Below, one piece after another: positions 25,200 through 32,843 of a stretch of 38,275 bases of DNA. Within the stretch, counting starts at the first letter, position 1, and each line of letters opens with the position of its first letter. The notes beneath the pieces are model-generated. The model had not been told where the DNA came from. It worked only from the letters and a program-made list of their open reading frames with translations, and searched no databases. The position numbers were made by a program, and so were the translations under genes. The stretch covers positions 1 to 38,275 of the forward strand of contig JAFQHT010000003.1 of assembly GCA_017397825.1 (NCBI GenBank). The letters run 5' to 3'. This DNA is from Bacillota bacterium (lineage in GTDB: Bacteria > Bacillota > Clostridia > Peptostreptococcales > Anaerovoracaceae).

Positions 25200-25226
25200 A
25201 TATATATGTAGCAAGGAGGCAATAAT

Positions 25227-26303
25227 ATGGAGAAAAAAATAATAGGCATCGTCTTCGGCGGACGTTCCGGCGAGTACGAAGTATCACTCCTTTCTGCAGC
25301 ATCTGTAATCAGAGCTATTGACAAGACAAAATTCGACCTGGTATATATCGGTATTGATAAAGAAGGCCAGTGGTATCTGGTCCCTAAAGCATACAAACAG
25401 GAAGAAGGCGGCAAAGTACGTGAAATCACTGCGGACCTCATTGAAGACGGAAGCTGGCTCAAAGCGGCGGCAAAGATTATACCGGGCGATATAAAGGGCC
25501 TTGTTGATTTTGCACTGCCGGTTATGCACGGACCTTACTGCGAGGACGGCAAGATTCAGGGATTCTTTGAAATGCTGGATATTCCTTACGGAGGCTGCGG
25601 CGTGCTGGCGTCAGCGGCTGCCATGGATAAACTTACTGCCAAGGATATTTTCAGACAGCACGGCATTCCTGTGTGTGCCGACGAGGCGGTTACAAGAAGC
25701 GATATGGCCAGCGACAAAGAAGGCGTTCTGGACAGAATTGAAAAGTCTCTGGGATATCCTTGTTTCGTAAAACCTGCCAACATGGGTTCCAGCGTGGGTG
25801 TCAGCAAAGCATCAGACCGCAAGGCTCTCGAAGACGCGCTGACTCTGGCACTTGAATTCGACCGCAGAATCATTGTTGAAGAGTTTGTAAACTGCAGAGA
25901 ACTTGAAACAGGCATCATGGGCAACGACTATCCTGAAGCTGCAGCAGTGGGCGAAATCCTTCCGTCTGCAGAATTCTATGACTATGAAGCCAAATACTTA
26001 TCAAGCGGGGCGTCCAAAATCTGCATCCCTGCTGACATATCTGAAGAAACCCGTGAGCAGCTCCGCACGCTGGCTGTAAAAGCATATCAGGCTATTGACG
26101 GAGAGGGCTTTGCGAGAGTAGACTTTTTCATAGACAAAGACACAGAAAAAATATATCTGAACGAGATAAACACAATCCCCGGCTTTACTAAGTTCAGCAT
26201 GTTCCCGATGCTGTGGGAAGAGGCCGGTGTAAGTTACGCACAGACTATTGAAAGGATTATAGAACTGGGATATGAGAGATATAACATTAAAAATAGTAGG
26301 TAA
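25227..26303 (+). CDS. ddl: D-alanine--D-alanine ligase
   Basis: Ddl makes the D-Ala-D-Ala dipeptide of peptidoglycan from ATP and two D-Ala, using the product of alr (10238-11374). The 358-residue ATP-grasp protein shows the N-terminal [47 protein letters not shown] and the C-terminal [16 protein letters not shown] (metal-binding Glu/Asn). AAGGAGG is well placed before ATG 25227. The last 32 bases overlap the DUF1934 gene. The length is typical of the VanA/Ddl branch with Firmicute insertions; I see no sign of a D-lactate-specific resistance ligase. Confidence 0.95.
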   Translation: MEKKIIGIVFGGRSGEYEVSLLSAASVIRAIDKTKFDLVYIGIDKEGQWYLVPKAYKQEEGGKVREITADLIEDGSWLKAAAKIIPGDIKGLVDFALPVMHGPYCEDGKIQGFFEMLDIPYGGCGVLASAAAMDKLTAKDIFRQHGIPVCADEAVTRSDMASDKEGVLDRIEKSLGYPCFVKPANMGSSVGVSKASDRKALEDALTLALEFDRRIIVEEFVNCRELETGIMGNDYPEAAAVGEILPSAEFYDYEAKYLSSGASKICIPADISEETREQLRTLAVKAYQAIDGEGFARVDFFIDKDTEKIYLNEINTIPGFTKFSMFPMLWEEAGVSYAQTIERIIELGYERYNIKNSR

Positions 26304-26697
26304 ACAGTATTTTGACGGCGTGGAAGAAGACCAGATGGAGTTTGTCACCGAAGGAAAGATTTATCTTAAGGACGGCAGCATCTATCTGCTCTACGACGAA
26401 AGCGAAGTTTCCGGCATGAGCGGCTGCAAGACTTCACTGAAGATTACTGACAACTCAGTAAAGATGAAACGCATAGGAGCCATAGGCTTCGGTACAGAAA
26501 TGTACTTTGAAGAGGGGCAGCGCTTCTGCAGCGTGTATAACACACCTTACGGACCCATGGACATGGAACTGATGACACGCAGCATTGATGACAAGATGGA
26601 CAGAGAAAATCTTTGCGGAAGTATTGATATAAGATATGATATCAGCCTTCAGGGCGTGGCTGAAGGAAAAAATAGATTAACTATTGACGTAATGTAA
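26272..26697 (+). CDS. DUF1934 (YwiB-like) small beta-barrel protein
   Basis: A 141-residue protein of the DUF1934 family: alternating polar/hydrophobic beta-strand pattern, with [20 protein letters not shown] and the [14 protein letters not shown] stretch that I associate with the family, which is lipocalin-like in fold. The role is unknown. The start at ATG 26272 lies inside ddl (32-base overlap, different frame); AAAGGA about 15 bases upstream is a weak site, so translational coupling to ddl is likely. Downstream, 58 bases separate it from the DUF1846 gene. Confidence 0.85.
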   Translation: MRDITLKIVGKQYFDGVEEDQMEFVTEGKIYLKDGSIYLLYDESEVSGMSGCKTSLKITDNSVKMKRIGAIGFGTEMYFEEGQRFCSVYNTPYGPMDMELMTRSIDDKMDRENLCGSIDIRYDISLQGVAEGKNRLTIDVM

Positions 26698-26755
26698 ATT
26701 TAGAGTTAGAATTAATTTTTTAAAAACAGGTCAGGAAAAATTAAGGAGAGGGAAA

Positions 26756-28267
26756 ATGCATAAGATAGGTTTTGACGCAGAAAAATACATTGAAGAGCAA
26801 TCAAAATATATCCTTGAAAGAATCAATCAGGAAGGCAGCGAAAGACTTTACCTGGAATTCGGCGGCAAGCTGGTCCATGACAAGCACGCCATGAGAGTTC
26901 TTCCGGGCTTTGATGAAAACGCTAAAATCAAGCTGCTTCAGAAAATGAAGGATCAGGCAGAAATCATCATCTGCATCTACTCAGGCGACATTATCAACAG
27001 CAAAACTCGTCAGGACTTCGGTATCACTTACGACCTGGAAGTTCTGCGCCTCATTGACATCTTCAGAAAACACGACCTGAAGATTAACAGCGTAGTGGTG
27101 ACAAGATACGAAGACGCTCCTGCTGTAAACATGTTCATCAACAAGCTGGAACGCCGCGATATCAGGACTTACAAGCATTTTTACACTAAAGGATATCCTA
27201 CAGACGTTGAAACCATAGTAAGCGAGGAAGGTTATGGTGCAAACCCATATATCGAAGTAACCAAACCTCTGGTAGTGGTAACAGGCCCGGGCGGCGGCAG
27301 CGGCAAGCTGGCAACCTGCCTTTCACAGCTATACCACGAATACAAGCGCGGCACCAAGGTAAGATACGCCAAGTTTGAAACTTTCCCTATCTTGAACCTG
27401 CCATTGAAACATCCTGTAAACATCGCATACGAAGCAGCAACTGCTGACCTGCGCGACGTGAACATGATCGACTCTTTCCATCTGGAAGCTTACGGTGAAA
27501 TGGCGGTAAACTATAACCGTGACCTGGAAGTTTTCCCTGTAGTAAAGAGAATCATAGAAAAGATTACCGGTGAGTGTGAGTATCAGTCACCGACAGATAT
27601 GGGTGTAAACAGAATCGGCCTTTGTATTACCGACGACGAAGCGGTAAAAGAAGCGGCAAGACAGGAAATCATCAGAAGATTTATGATTGCCAAGTGTGAT
27701 TATAAAAAAGGTATTATCGAAAACAGTGCGCTGGAACGTTCAGAACTGCTCATGAAGGAAGTGGGTGCTTCCGAAGAAGACAGAGCAGTGGTTGCACCTG
27801 CACGTGATTACGCAGAAGCAAAACGTGAGTCAGACAAAAAATACCTGAACGTAGTTGTCATGGCTCTCGAAATGCCTGACGGAACTATCGTAACAGGCCG
27901 TTCAAGCCGCAGAATGGTGGCAGCGGGGGCGGCAGTGCTCAACGCAGTAAAGAAGCTGGCAGGAATCCCTGACGAGCTTTATGTAATCGCACCAAACGTT
28001 TTCCGCAGCATCCAGAATCTGAAGACAGATGTGCTTCAGCATGAAAAGACCAGTCTGAACCTGGAGGAAATCCTCACAGCCCTTTCTATCTCCGCAGAAA
28101 GCAATGCCTGCGCAGAAAAGGCAGTTTCCTACCTTGAAAAACTCAGCGGCTGCAAAGCTCACTGTACAGCAATTCTTTCTGACCGTGACGAGCAGACACT
28201 CCGCGCAATGGGTATCGACGTAACCTGCGACCCTGAATACCTGACAACAAACCTTTATTTTGCATAG
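26756..28267 (+). CDS. DUF1846 protein
   Basis: A 503-residue cytoplasmic protein starting [20 protein letters not shown], which matches the large DUF1846 family of Firmicutes; structures exist for members but no agreed function. A glycine-rich [20 protein letters not shown] near residue 176 resembles a nucleotide-binding loop, though it is one residue longer than a Walker A and has Leu instead of Ser/Thr after Lys. AAGGAGAGG sits before ATG 26756. It probably belongs to the transcript beginning at the hexomutase gene. An ATPase or nucleotide-dependent role would be inference only. Confidence 0.88.
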   Translation: MHKIGFDAEKYIEEQSKYILERINQEGSERLYLEFGGKLVHDKHAMRVLPGFDENAKIKLLQKMKDQAEIIICIYSGDIINSKTRQDFGITYDLEVLRLIDIFRKHDLKINSVVVTRYEDAPAVNMFINKLERRDIRTYKHFYTKGYPTDVETIVSEEGYGANPYIEVTKPLVVVTGPGGGSGKLATCLSQLYHEYKRGTKVRYAKFETFPILNLPLKHPVNIAYEAATADLRDVNMIDSFHLEAYGEMAVNYNRDLEVFPVVKRIIEKITGECEYQSPTDMGVNRIGLCITDDEAVKEAARQEIIRRFMIAKCDYKKGIIENSALERSELLMKEVGASEEDRAVVAPARDYAEAKRESDKKYLNVVVMALEMPDGTIVTGRSSRRMVAAGAAVLNAVKKLAGIPDELYVIAPNVFRSIQNLKTDVLQHEKTSLNLEEILTALSISAESNACAEKAVSYLEKLSGCKAHCTAILSDRDEQTLRAMGIDVTCDPEYLTTNLYFA

Positions 28268-28302
28268 AACACATTTTTATTCAACTGATATAAAACATAA
28301 AT

Positions 28303-29670
28303 ATGAGTAAAAAAACTGACAGACTGCGCGGGATCAATTCTCCGGATTCTCTTCCGCGCTTCCTGAAAATCCTTACTAATTTAAAATACAGACTGATTAT
28401 CGAAGGTGTTGCCGTGGGTGCTCTTGCGGGACTTCTGGTCTCTGCTTTCAGAGTTGCCCTGAGCAAAGCCGACGAAATCAGAACTATACTGCTGGAAGCG
28501 GCCCACATGAAGCTTAGTGTGGCAGTCTGCTGCTTCCTGCTGCTGATTTTTCTGGCGGTGTGTGTTTCCTTTATTGTCAGCCGGGAGCCTCTGTGCTCAG
28601 GCAGCGGTATTCCCCAGGTAAAAGGGGAACTTGAAGGAAAAATCAAAACCAACTGGATCAGCGTTATTATTGCCAAGTTCGTCGGTGGCGTGATGGCCAT
28701 CGGAGCAGGTCTTTCCCTTGGCCGTGAAGGCCCGAGTATCCAGCTGGGCGCCATGGTCGGAAAAGGTTTTTCCAGACTCAGCGGCCGCTTCCGTTCGGAA
28801 GAAAGACTGCTGATGACATGTGGTGCAGGTGCCGGCCTTGCAGCTGCCTTCGGGGCACCTCTTGCAGGCGTTGTATTTGCCCTTGAAGAACTGCACAAGA
28901 ACTTTTCAACTGAAATTCTTCTCAGCACCATGGCAGCGGCCATAACAGGTGACTGGGTCGCATCTTCCATGTTCGGCCTGAAACCGGTGTTTTCGCTGGA
29001 TATGGACGTTTCAATACCCCTGTCACACTACTGGATGGTAATTATTCTGGGAATTATCCTGGGCATCCTGGGCGTGTTATACAACCGGTGCATTGCGCTC
29101 TCTCAGACTTTCTTCGGAAGCCTGAGACCGGCATGGATGAAGGCGGTAGTGCCTTTTGTGGTAATCGTAATCCTGGCGGTTGTTTATCCGCAGGCTCTGG
29201 GCAGCGGACACGAACTGGTGGAATATGCCGGAGCGGGAACTGCAGGTGTTAAAATTCTGGCAGTGATGCTGGCGGTCAAATTCTGCTTCTCAATCATGAG
29301 TTTCGGTACAGGAGCGCCGGGCGGGATTTTCCTGCCGCTGCTGGTACTCGGAGCTCTTTCAGGAGGCCTGTTTGCACAGGTGGCAGGTGCATGCGGTGCA
29401 TGTTCAAACCCTCATATTACATATTTTGTTATCCTGGGTATGGCGGGAATGTTTTCCTCTATAGTAAGAGCGCCTATTACAGGGATTATACTTATCAGTG
29501 AAATGACGGGAATCTTCTATAATATGCTGCCGCTGGCGGTTGTTACATTTACAGCTTATCTTACCGCAGAGCTTCTGGGCGGAATTCCGATTTACGACCA
29601 GCTTCTGGAAAGACTTATGGCAACGCGCAGAGCACAGCAGCAGAGAAGAAAAACCATAAATGTAAAATAG
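28303..29670 (+). CDS. ClC-family chloride/proton antiporter
   Basis: A 455-residue integral membrane protein with the ClC selectivity-filter sequences: GSGIPQVKG (residues about 103-111), GREGPSIQLG (about 140-149, with the gating Glu) and GAGAGLAAAFGAPLAGVVFA followed by LEEL, whose second Glu corresponds to the internal proton glutamate of antiporters. FGTGAPGGIFLPLLVLG supplies the third filter region. Both glutamates favour an H+/Cl- (or fluoride-tolerant) exchanger over a channel. There is no Shine-Dalgarno sequence before ATG 28303, while a TATAAA box ends 9 bases upstream. A 12-bp terminator follows. Confidence 0.93.
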   Translation: MSKKTDRLRGINSPDSLPRFLKILTNLKYRLIIEGVAVGALAGLLVSAFRVALSKADEIRTILLEAAHMKLSVAVCCFLLLIFLAVCVSFIVSREPLCSGSGIPQVKGELEGKIKTNWISVIIAKFVGGVMAIGAGLSLGREGPSIQLGAMVGKGFSRLSGRFRSEERLLMTCGAGAGLAAAFGAPLAGVVFALEELHKNFSTEILLSTMAAAITGDWVASSMFGLKPVFSLDMDVSIPLSHYWMVIILGIILGILGVLYNRCIALSQTFFGSLRPAWMKAVVPFVVIVILAVVYPQALGSGHELVEYAGAGTAGVKILAVMLAVKFCFSIMSFGTGAPGGIFLPLLVLGALSGGLFAQVAGACGACSNPHITYFVILGMAGMFSSIVRAPITGIILISEMTGIFYNMLPLAVVTFTAYLTAELLGGIPIYDQLLERLMATRRAQQQRRKTINVK

Positions 29671-29689
29671 CATATACATAAAAGTAATG

Positions 29690-29727
29690 AAAGCCGTACG
29701 GTGTTGATAAGCCGTGCGGCTTTTTTT
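29690..29727 (+). terminator. Intrinsic terminator after the ClC gene
   Basis: AAAGCCGTACGG (29690-29701) pairs over about 12 bp (one G-U) with CCGTGCGGCTTT (29712-29723); a T run extends to 29727. Confidence 0.88.
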
Positions 29728-29794
29728 ACCGGCAGACACAGGAGCGGATAAGAAAGGTAGCAGAATTAACTCAGTATCTGCCGGTCCCGGGCGA

Positions 29795-30202
29795 CTATTC
29801 AGCTTTCAGCCTGTCTGTCAGCTGGCGGTAATTACGCTCTTTGAACTGGTCCCACTCTATAAGCTGCTCTGACTTTTCCAGCAGGCGGCCTTTGGAAAAT
29901 GGCGTCAGCTTGCTGAAATTGTCCATAAGCTCATTGCCTCCGTCTTTGCAGAACTTGGCCAGAGTTACTTCTCCCATGAACTTGTCCCTGTCCACTTCAA
30001 AGAAATGTTCCATGTCCACCCCGAAATGGTGGGCAATTGTGTAAAGCGCCTCCGCATCAGGAGTACGGTTGCCCAGCTCGTACTGGACATAAAGAGATCT
30101 GGTAAGACCGGCAACATCAGCCATGGCAGCCTGGCTCATATTCTTGTGCATTCTGAAAGTTCTTAAGTTACTGCCGATATTTTTTTGTGTGCTGATACGC
30201 AT
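29795..30202 (-). CDS. XRE-family transcriptional regulator
   Basis: 135 residues: HTH at about 9-63 (NMSQAAMADVAGLTRSLYVQ, then YELGNRTPDAEALYTIAHHF) and a charged helical C-terminal half (about 70-135) that may mediate dimer contacts. A strong AAAGGAGGT site precedes ATG 30202. It is divergent from the second XRE gene (30388), with 185 bases between the coding regions that hold candidate operators. Targets unknown; autoregulation through the palindrome at 30239-30254 is a reasonable guess. Confidence 0.85.
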   Translation of the reverse strand: MRISTQKNIGSNLRTFRMHKNMSQAAMADVAGLTRSLYVQYELGNRTPDAEALYTIAHHFGVDMEHFFEVDRDKFMGEVTLAKFCKDGGNELMDNFSKLTPFSKGRLLEKSEQLIEWDQFKERNYRQLTDRLKAE

Positions 30203-30238
30203 TTTTATTACCTCCTTTTATACAATAGAGTCGATTTC

Positions 30239-30254
30239 TGTCATAAAAGTGACA
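30239..30254. promoter_or_regulatory. Inverted repeat in the minus-strand XRE promoter region
   Basis: TGTCA (30239-30243), 6-base spacer, TGACA (30250-30254). It lies 37-52 bases upstream of the minus-strand XRE start codon, overlapping a possible -35 (TTATGA with TATAAA 18 bp on). This is a candidate operator. Confidence 0.45.
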
Positions 30255-30310
30255 TAAAAAAAGAAAAAATTTTCCTGGTACGGGCACCTAGCTCACAGGC
30301 ACAAGTAATA

Positions 30311-30360
30311 CAACTTTAAGTTTATTCAGTTTTTCAGCCCTCAGTTGTAAATTTAAGTTG
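30311..30360. promoter_or_regulatory. Imperfect inverted repeat upstream of the plus-strand XRE gene
   Basis: CAACTTTAAGTTTA (30311-30324) and TAAATTTAAGTTG (30348-30360) are inverted copies differing at one or two positions. It may be a paired regulator site or an RNA hairpin ahead of the gene at 30388. Confidence 0.4.
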
Positions 30361-30387
30361 AAGTTTATAAATGGAGGCGGGAACAAA

Positions 30388-30777
30388 ATGGCTGAAATAA
30401 GAGAAAAATGTATTGACCCAAGTCTAAGAGCGCTGGACATGAAAGAAATGGGCAGAAGAATCAAGGAAAGACGAGTTGTGCTGGAAATCAGCAGAGAAAA
30501 ACTGGGAAACCGTCTGGGAGTGACTCAGCAGTTCATTGCAGATATCGAATATGGTAAAAAAGGTATGTCACTGCAGAAACTTTATGCCATGTGCCAGATC
30601 CTTGGGGTGACAGCAGACTACATCCTGGCAGGAGAACGCCTTGATGAAAATGATGAAGAGGATCTTATGCGCGCAAGAGAGAAGGTAATGGATATTCTGT
30701 GCAGATGCGATGCTGACCAGCTGAGAGGCATCGGAAAGATTGCGCAGATTTATTCAGAGGGAATCCGGATGGATTAG
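30388..30777 (+). CDS. XRE-family transcriptional regulator
   Basis: 129 residues with an HTH at about 21-80 (SREKLGNRLGVTQQFIADIE then GKKGMSLQKLYAMCQILGV) and an acidic helical C-terminus (LDENDEEDLMRAREKVMDI). ATG 30388 has GGAGGCGGG upstream; an in-frame TTG at 30358 has none. A terminator follows, so it is monocistronic. The HTH contains a YGKKGMS turn rather than the commoner NGxxxP. It is divergent from another XRE gene and next to a sigma factor gene, within a regulator-rich patch. Confidence 0.85.
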   Translation: MAEIREKCIDPSLRALDMKEMGRRIKERRVVLEISREKLGNRLGVTQQFIADIEYGKKGMSLQKLYAMCQILGVTADYILAGERLDENDEEDLMRAREKVMDILCRCDADQLRGIGKIAQIYSEGIRMD

Positions 30778-30798
30778 CAAGCAAATTTTACAGGCAGG

Positions 30799-30823
30799 GA
30801 GCGTAGGGATACGCTCTTTTTTT
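30799..30823 (+). terminator. Intrinsic terminator after the plus-strand XRE gene
   Basis: GAGCGTA (30799-30805) pairs with TACGCTC (30810-30816) around a GGGA loop, followed by seven T. Confidence 0.88.
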
Positions 30824-30860
30824 ATGCCCAAAGACAGAAAGGAGGAAGTAACCAATAATA

Positions 30861-31412
30861 ATGAATACAAATATTAATAATATGACCAAGGCAGAACTTA
30901 CGGAAATGTTATGGTCTTACCGGGATGAACTGGCACGCTATTTGTCTGTGTTTGACATAAGCCGCGACCAGGTGGAAGACGCATTACAGGATACAATGTT
31001 TGCCGCATGGAAGAATATTGACCAGCTCCGTGATATAAACAGCATGAAGAGCTGGTTATTTGCTATCGCCAGAAATATTGGTATAAAGTATGTCAAAATG
31101 AATAATAAGGATAAAATGCATAATGTCTGCTTCGAATCACTGATGGACAGATTCAGAGATGCAAACGTGCTTTGCGACCCTTACATTTATGACCAATTTA
31201 CAAATACCCGTAAAGATGTTATTGTTGAAGTACTGGGATACCTTAGCCTCAAGGAGGCCAAAGTTGTGATACTTCATTACATCTACGGACACAAACTTAA
31301 TGAAATTGCGCTGATGATAGGCGAAAGCTACGACAACACCAAACAGATTTCATCAAGAGCAATCAAAAAATTAAGAAAACACTTCAAGGAGGCAGAAAAT
31401 GAACAATATTAA
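30861..31412 (+). CDS. ECF-type sigma-70 family RNA polymerase sigma factor
   Basis: 183 residues with a region 2 (about 20-85: DQVEDALQDTMFAAWKN, SMKSWLFAIARNIGIKYVK) and a C-terminal region 4 helix-turn-helix (about 128-178: LSLKEAKVVILHYIYGHKLN then IGESYDNTKQISSRAIKKLR), the layout of extracytoplasmic-function sigma factors. GGAGG at 30841-30845 is 15 bases from ATG 30861, a long spacing, but no nearer start is in frame. It overlaps the next gene, a membrane protein of the anti-sigma type, by 14 bases, the usual sigma/anti-sigma coupling. Its regulon may include its own promoter, which I could not identify. Confidence 0.88.
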   Translation: MNTNINNMTKAELTEMLWSYRDELARYLSVFDISRDQVEDALQDTMFAAWKNIDQLRDINSMKSWLFAIARNIGIKYVKMNNKDKMHNVCFESLMDRFRDANVLCDPYIYDQFTNTRKDVIVEVLGYLSLKEAKVVILHYIYGHKLNEIALMIGESYDNTKQISSRAIKKLRKHFKEAENEQY

Positions 31413-32115
31413 AAATGAAAACTTCACCTGCGAAAAGCTCAGAGAAATCCATATGAGCCAGGATCCGGGGGTTGATTTTACCAGAGAAAAATTTGATGCT
31501 GTCATAGCTGCCGCAGAGGCTGAACGCCTGAGACTCCGCCGCCGCAGAAAAATGATCCGCGCAGCGCTCCTGTGCCTGATGCTTGGTGCTGTCTGCAGCA
31601 GCCTGATCATAGGCATGTGCACATGGGAAAAAGCCACCGCCGACAACGACGACAAAACCAGAATTGTACAGCAGGGCGACAACTTGATTATCGGCAGCGG
31701 AATCGTGGGTGACAGCGAGACAGTTGGCGTAACCGTAGAAGAATACGCATCCATCGAGGACATACCTGAAGACATCAGAGAAAAGGCGCATTTTATTACT
31801 GCTGATGGGTTCGAGGTGGAGAAGGTGAAGGTTAGTAGAGACAGACTCTTTTGGTCAGTAGATACTATTTATGAATTATCTTCAGAGAATCTTATTGTAA
31901 GGGAAGATGCGATTATAGAAAGAGACAACTATAATAGAAATGTAATTAGTGGAGATAAAGAAATTGTAATTGAAGACGTCATAGTATATAAGCAGAAATT
32001 TGCAAATAATATTGTATTTTCGTTACAATTGGAAGACACATATGTCAGTGTAAGTCTAAACAATAATACTAAGCTAAAAATCGAGACCATATTAGAAGGC
32101 CTCGACATTATTTAG
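31399..32115 (+). CDS. Putative membrane-bound anti-sigma factor
   Basis: 238 residues: a cytoplasmic part (1-52) with a basic RRRRK just before one membrane helix (about 54-73), then an extracytoplasmic domain of about 165 residues with beta-rich character. The overlap with the sigma gene and the single-helix layout suggest an anti-sigma factor, although the short N-terminal domain has no zinc-binding HxxxCxxC motif, so it is not a classical ZAS type. AGGAGG precedes ATG 31399. From about 31800 onward base composition turns AT-rich (TTA, ATT, AAT codons), unlike the first half. Its stop overlaps that of the convergent secreted-protein gene. Confidence 0.65.
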   Translation: MNNIKNENFTCEKLREIHMSQDPGVDFTREKFDAVIAAAEAERLRLRRRRKMIRAALLCLMLGAVCSSLIIGMCTWEKATADNDDKTRIVQQGDNLIIGSGIVGDSETVGVTVEEYASIEDIPEDIREKAHFITADGFEVEKVKVSRDRLFWSVDTIYELSSENLIVREDAIIERDNYNRNVISGDKEIVIEDVIVYKQKFANNIVFSLQLEDTYVSVSLNNNTKLKIETILEGLDII

Positions 32116-32537
32116 AACAAATTTGAATATGTTGTTGCTCTAGATTCAAGAGAATTTGTAATATCACGACTAATCACTTTCAGACGGTAGGAGGTGCCGT
32201 ACACGAGGTTGTCATAAGTATGGCCAAAGACAAAAGAACTTGAGTTAATGCCATTGTTATAAAAAACATATTCATCATTTGTAGTATCATTTACCCAGGT
32301 TCCATTAACTAACTTTTGTAGATAAACAACTACACTGTATTCGTCAACAATGCCAGAAAAGTATACGGTAACATACGCGTCTGCAGTTGTTCCGCTAGTT
32401 CTTGAAATCTGAAAACCAACACTACTCGTACTCTGCGGTTCCACCATTTCCCCGCCTCCGGTGGCAGCAGATGCGCATAATGTAGACGACAGAAGCATAA
32501 TAAGTATAAGGGCGCTGATTAATAATTTTCTTTTCAT
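32112..32537 (-). CDS. Small secreted protein with a predicted beta-sandwich domain
   Basis: 141 residues with a clear signal peptide (1-24, MKRKLLISALILIMLL... ending CASA-A), then about 115 residues rich in Ser, Thr, Val, Tyr and Asn (TADAYVTVYFSGIVDEYSVV, LVNGTWVND, GTSYRLKVISRD) that look like an Ig- or fibronectin-like strand pattern. No cysteine, sorting motif or membrane anchor is present in the mature part, so it should be released or held non-covalently. AAAGGAGA precedes ATG 32537. It converges on the anti-sigma gene with a 4-base overlap of stop codons (32112-32115). A natural guess is that it belongs to the sigma factor's regulon; that is inference. Confidence 0.75.
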   Translation of the reverse strand: MKRKLLISALILIMLLSSTLCASAATGGGEMVEPQSTSSVGFQISRTSGTTADAYVTVYFSGIVDEYSVVVYLQKLVNGTWVNDTTNDEYVFYNNGINSSSFVFGHTYDNLVYGTSYRLKVISRDITNSLESRATTYSNLF

Positions 32538-32579
32538 TTTTAAATTCTCCTTTTAATAAACTTCATTGAAATTTGCCCG

Positions 32580-32708
32580 GAAACATCTTTATTGATGTTT
32601 CTGTGTGCAAGAATAGCACGCAAAGCGTGCTGCGTCACTTCTGGACAACCACCGGGGACTGACTTTGCTGCCTTTGAGGAGGGTGGCAAGTACCGATAAA
32701 AAAACATC
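32580..32708. other. Possible structured RNA or repeat element with alternative pairings
   Basis: AAACATC (32581-32587), GATGTTT (32594-32600) and AAACATC (32702-32708) allow the middle heptamer to form either a local 8-bp hairpin or a long-range stem enclosing the rest. Inside are the hairpin AGCACGC/GCGTGCT (32615-32621 with 32625-32631) and a CTTTGCTGCC/GGTGGCAAG pairing (32663-32672 with 32682-32690). No known riboswitch class was recognised. Confidence 0.4.
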
Positions 32709-32727
32709 ATACGAAACAATTTTAGGG

Positions 32728-32756
32728 GTTACATTTGACTGCAGATGTGGTATAAT
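32728..32756 (+). promoter_or_regulatory. hbd: Promoter of hbd
   Basis: GTTACA (32728-32733), a 17-bp spacer and a perfect TATAAT (32751-32756) preceded by TGG, an extended -10. Transcription would start near 32763. Confidence 0.7.
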
Positions 32757-32768
32757 GTATATGGAAAA

Positions 32769-32786
32769 AAGTTAATTTTTTCACAA
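32769..32786 (+). promoter_or_regulatory. hbd: Rex-like operator in the hbd leader
   Basis: AAGTTAATTTTTTCACAA agrees with TTGTTAANNNNTTAACAA at 11 of 14 positions and lies about +6 to +23 from the predicted start, the same position as the better Rex box of the nifJ operon. Confidence 0.5.
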
Positions 32787-32843
32787 AATCCAATATTACA
32801 TGAATTTCTTTAAGAATAATTCAAATAAGGAGGCAATTTCAAA

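Larger units (their letters stand above)
32538..32843. other. Intergenic region with a structured element and the hbd promoter
   Basis: There is no convincing gene in these 306 bases. They contain a compact, GC-richer structured segment (32580-32708), the hbd promoter (32728-32756) and a Rex-like palindrome (32769-32786). A 56-codon minus-strand frame crosses the segment but lacks a ribosome site. Confidence 0.6.

Noticed and set aside
32578..32710. Cyclic-di-GMP (GEMM) riboswitch
   Set aside because: ACGCAAAGC and a terminal ACCGA occur, but the GNRA-capped helix and the required order of helices are missing, and the orientation relative to the hbd promoter is wrong.
32541..32711. A 56-codon minus-strand frame (starting MMFFYRYLPP) across the structured intergenic element
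   Set aside because: There is no ribosome site, composition follows the hairpins rather than codons, and the frame ends in the leader of the secreted-protein gene. An RNA or repeat element explains the region better.
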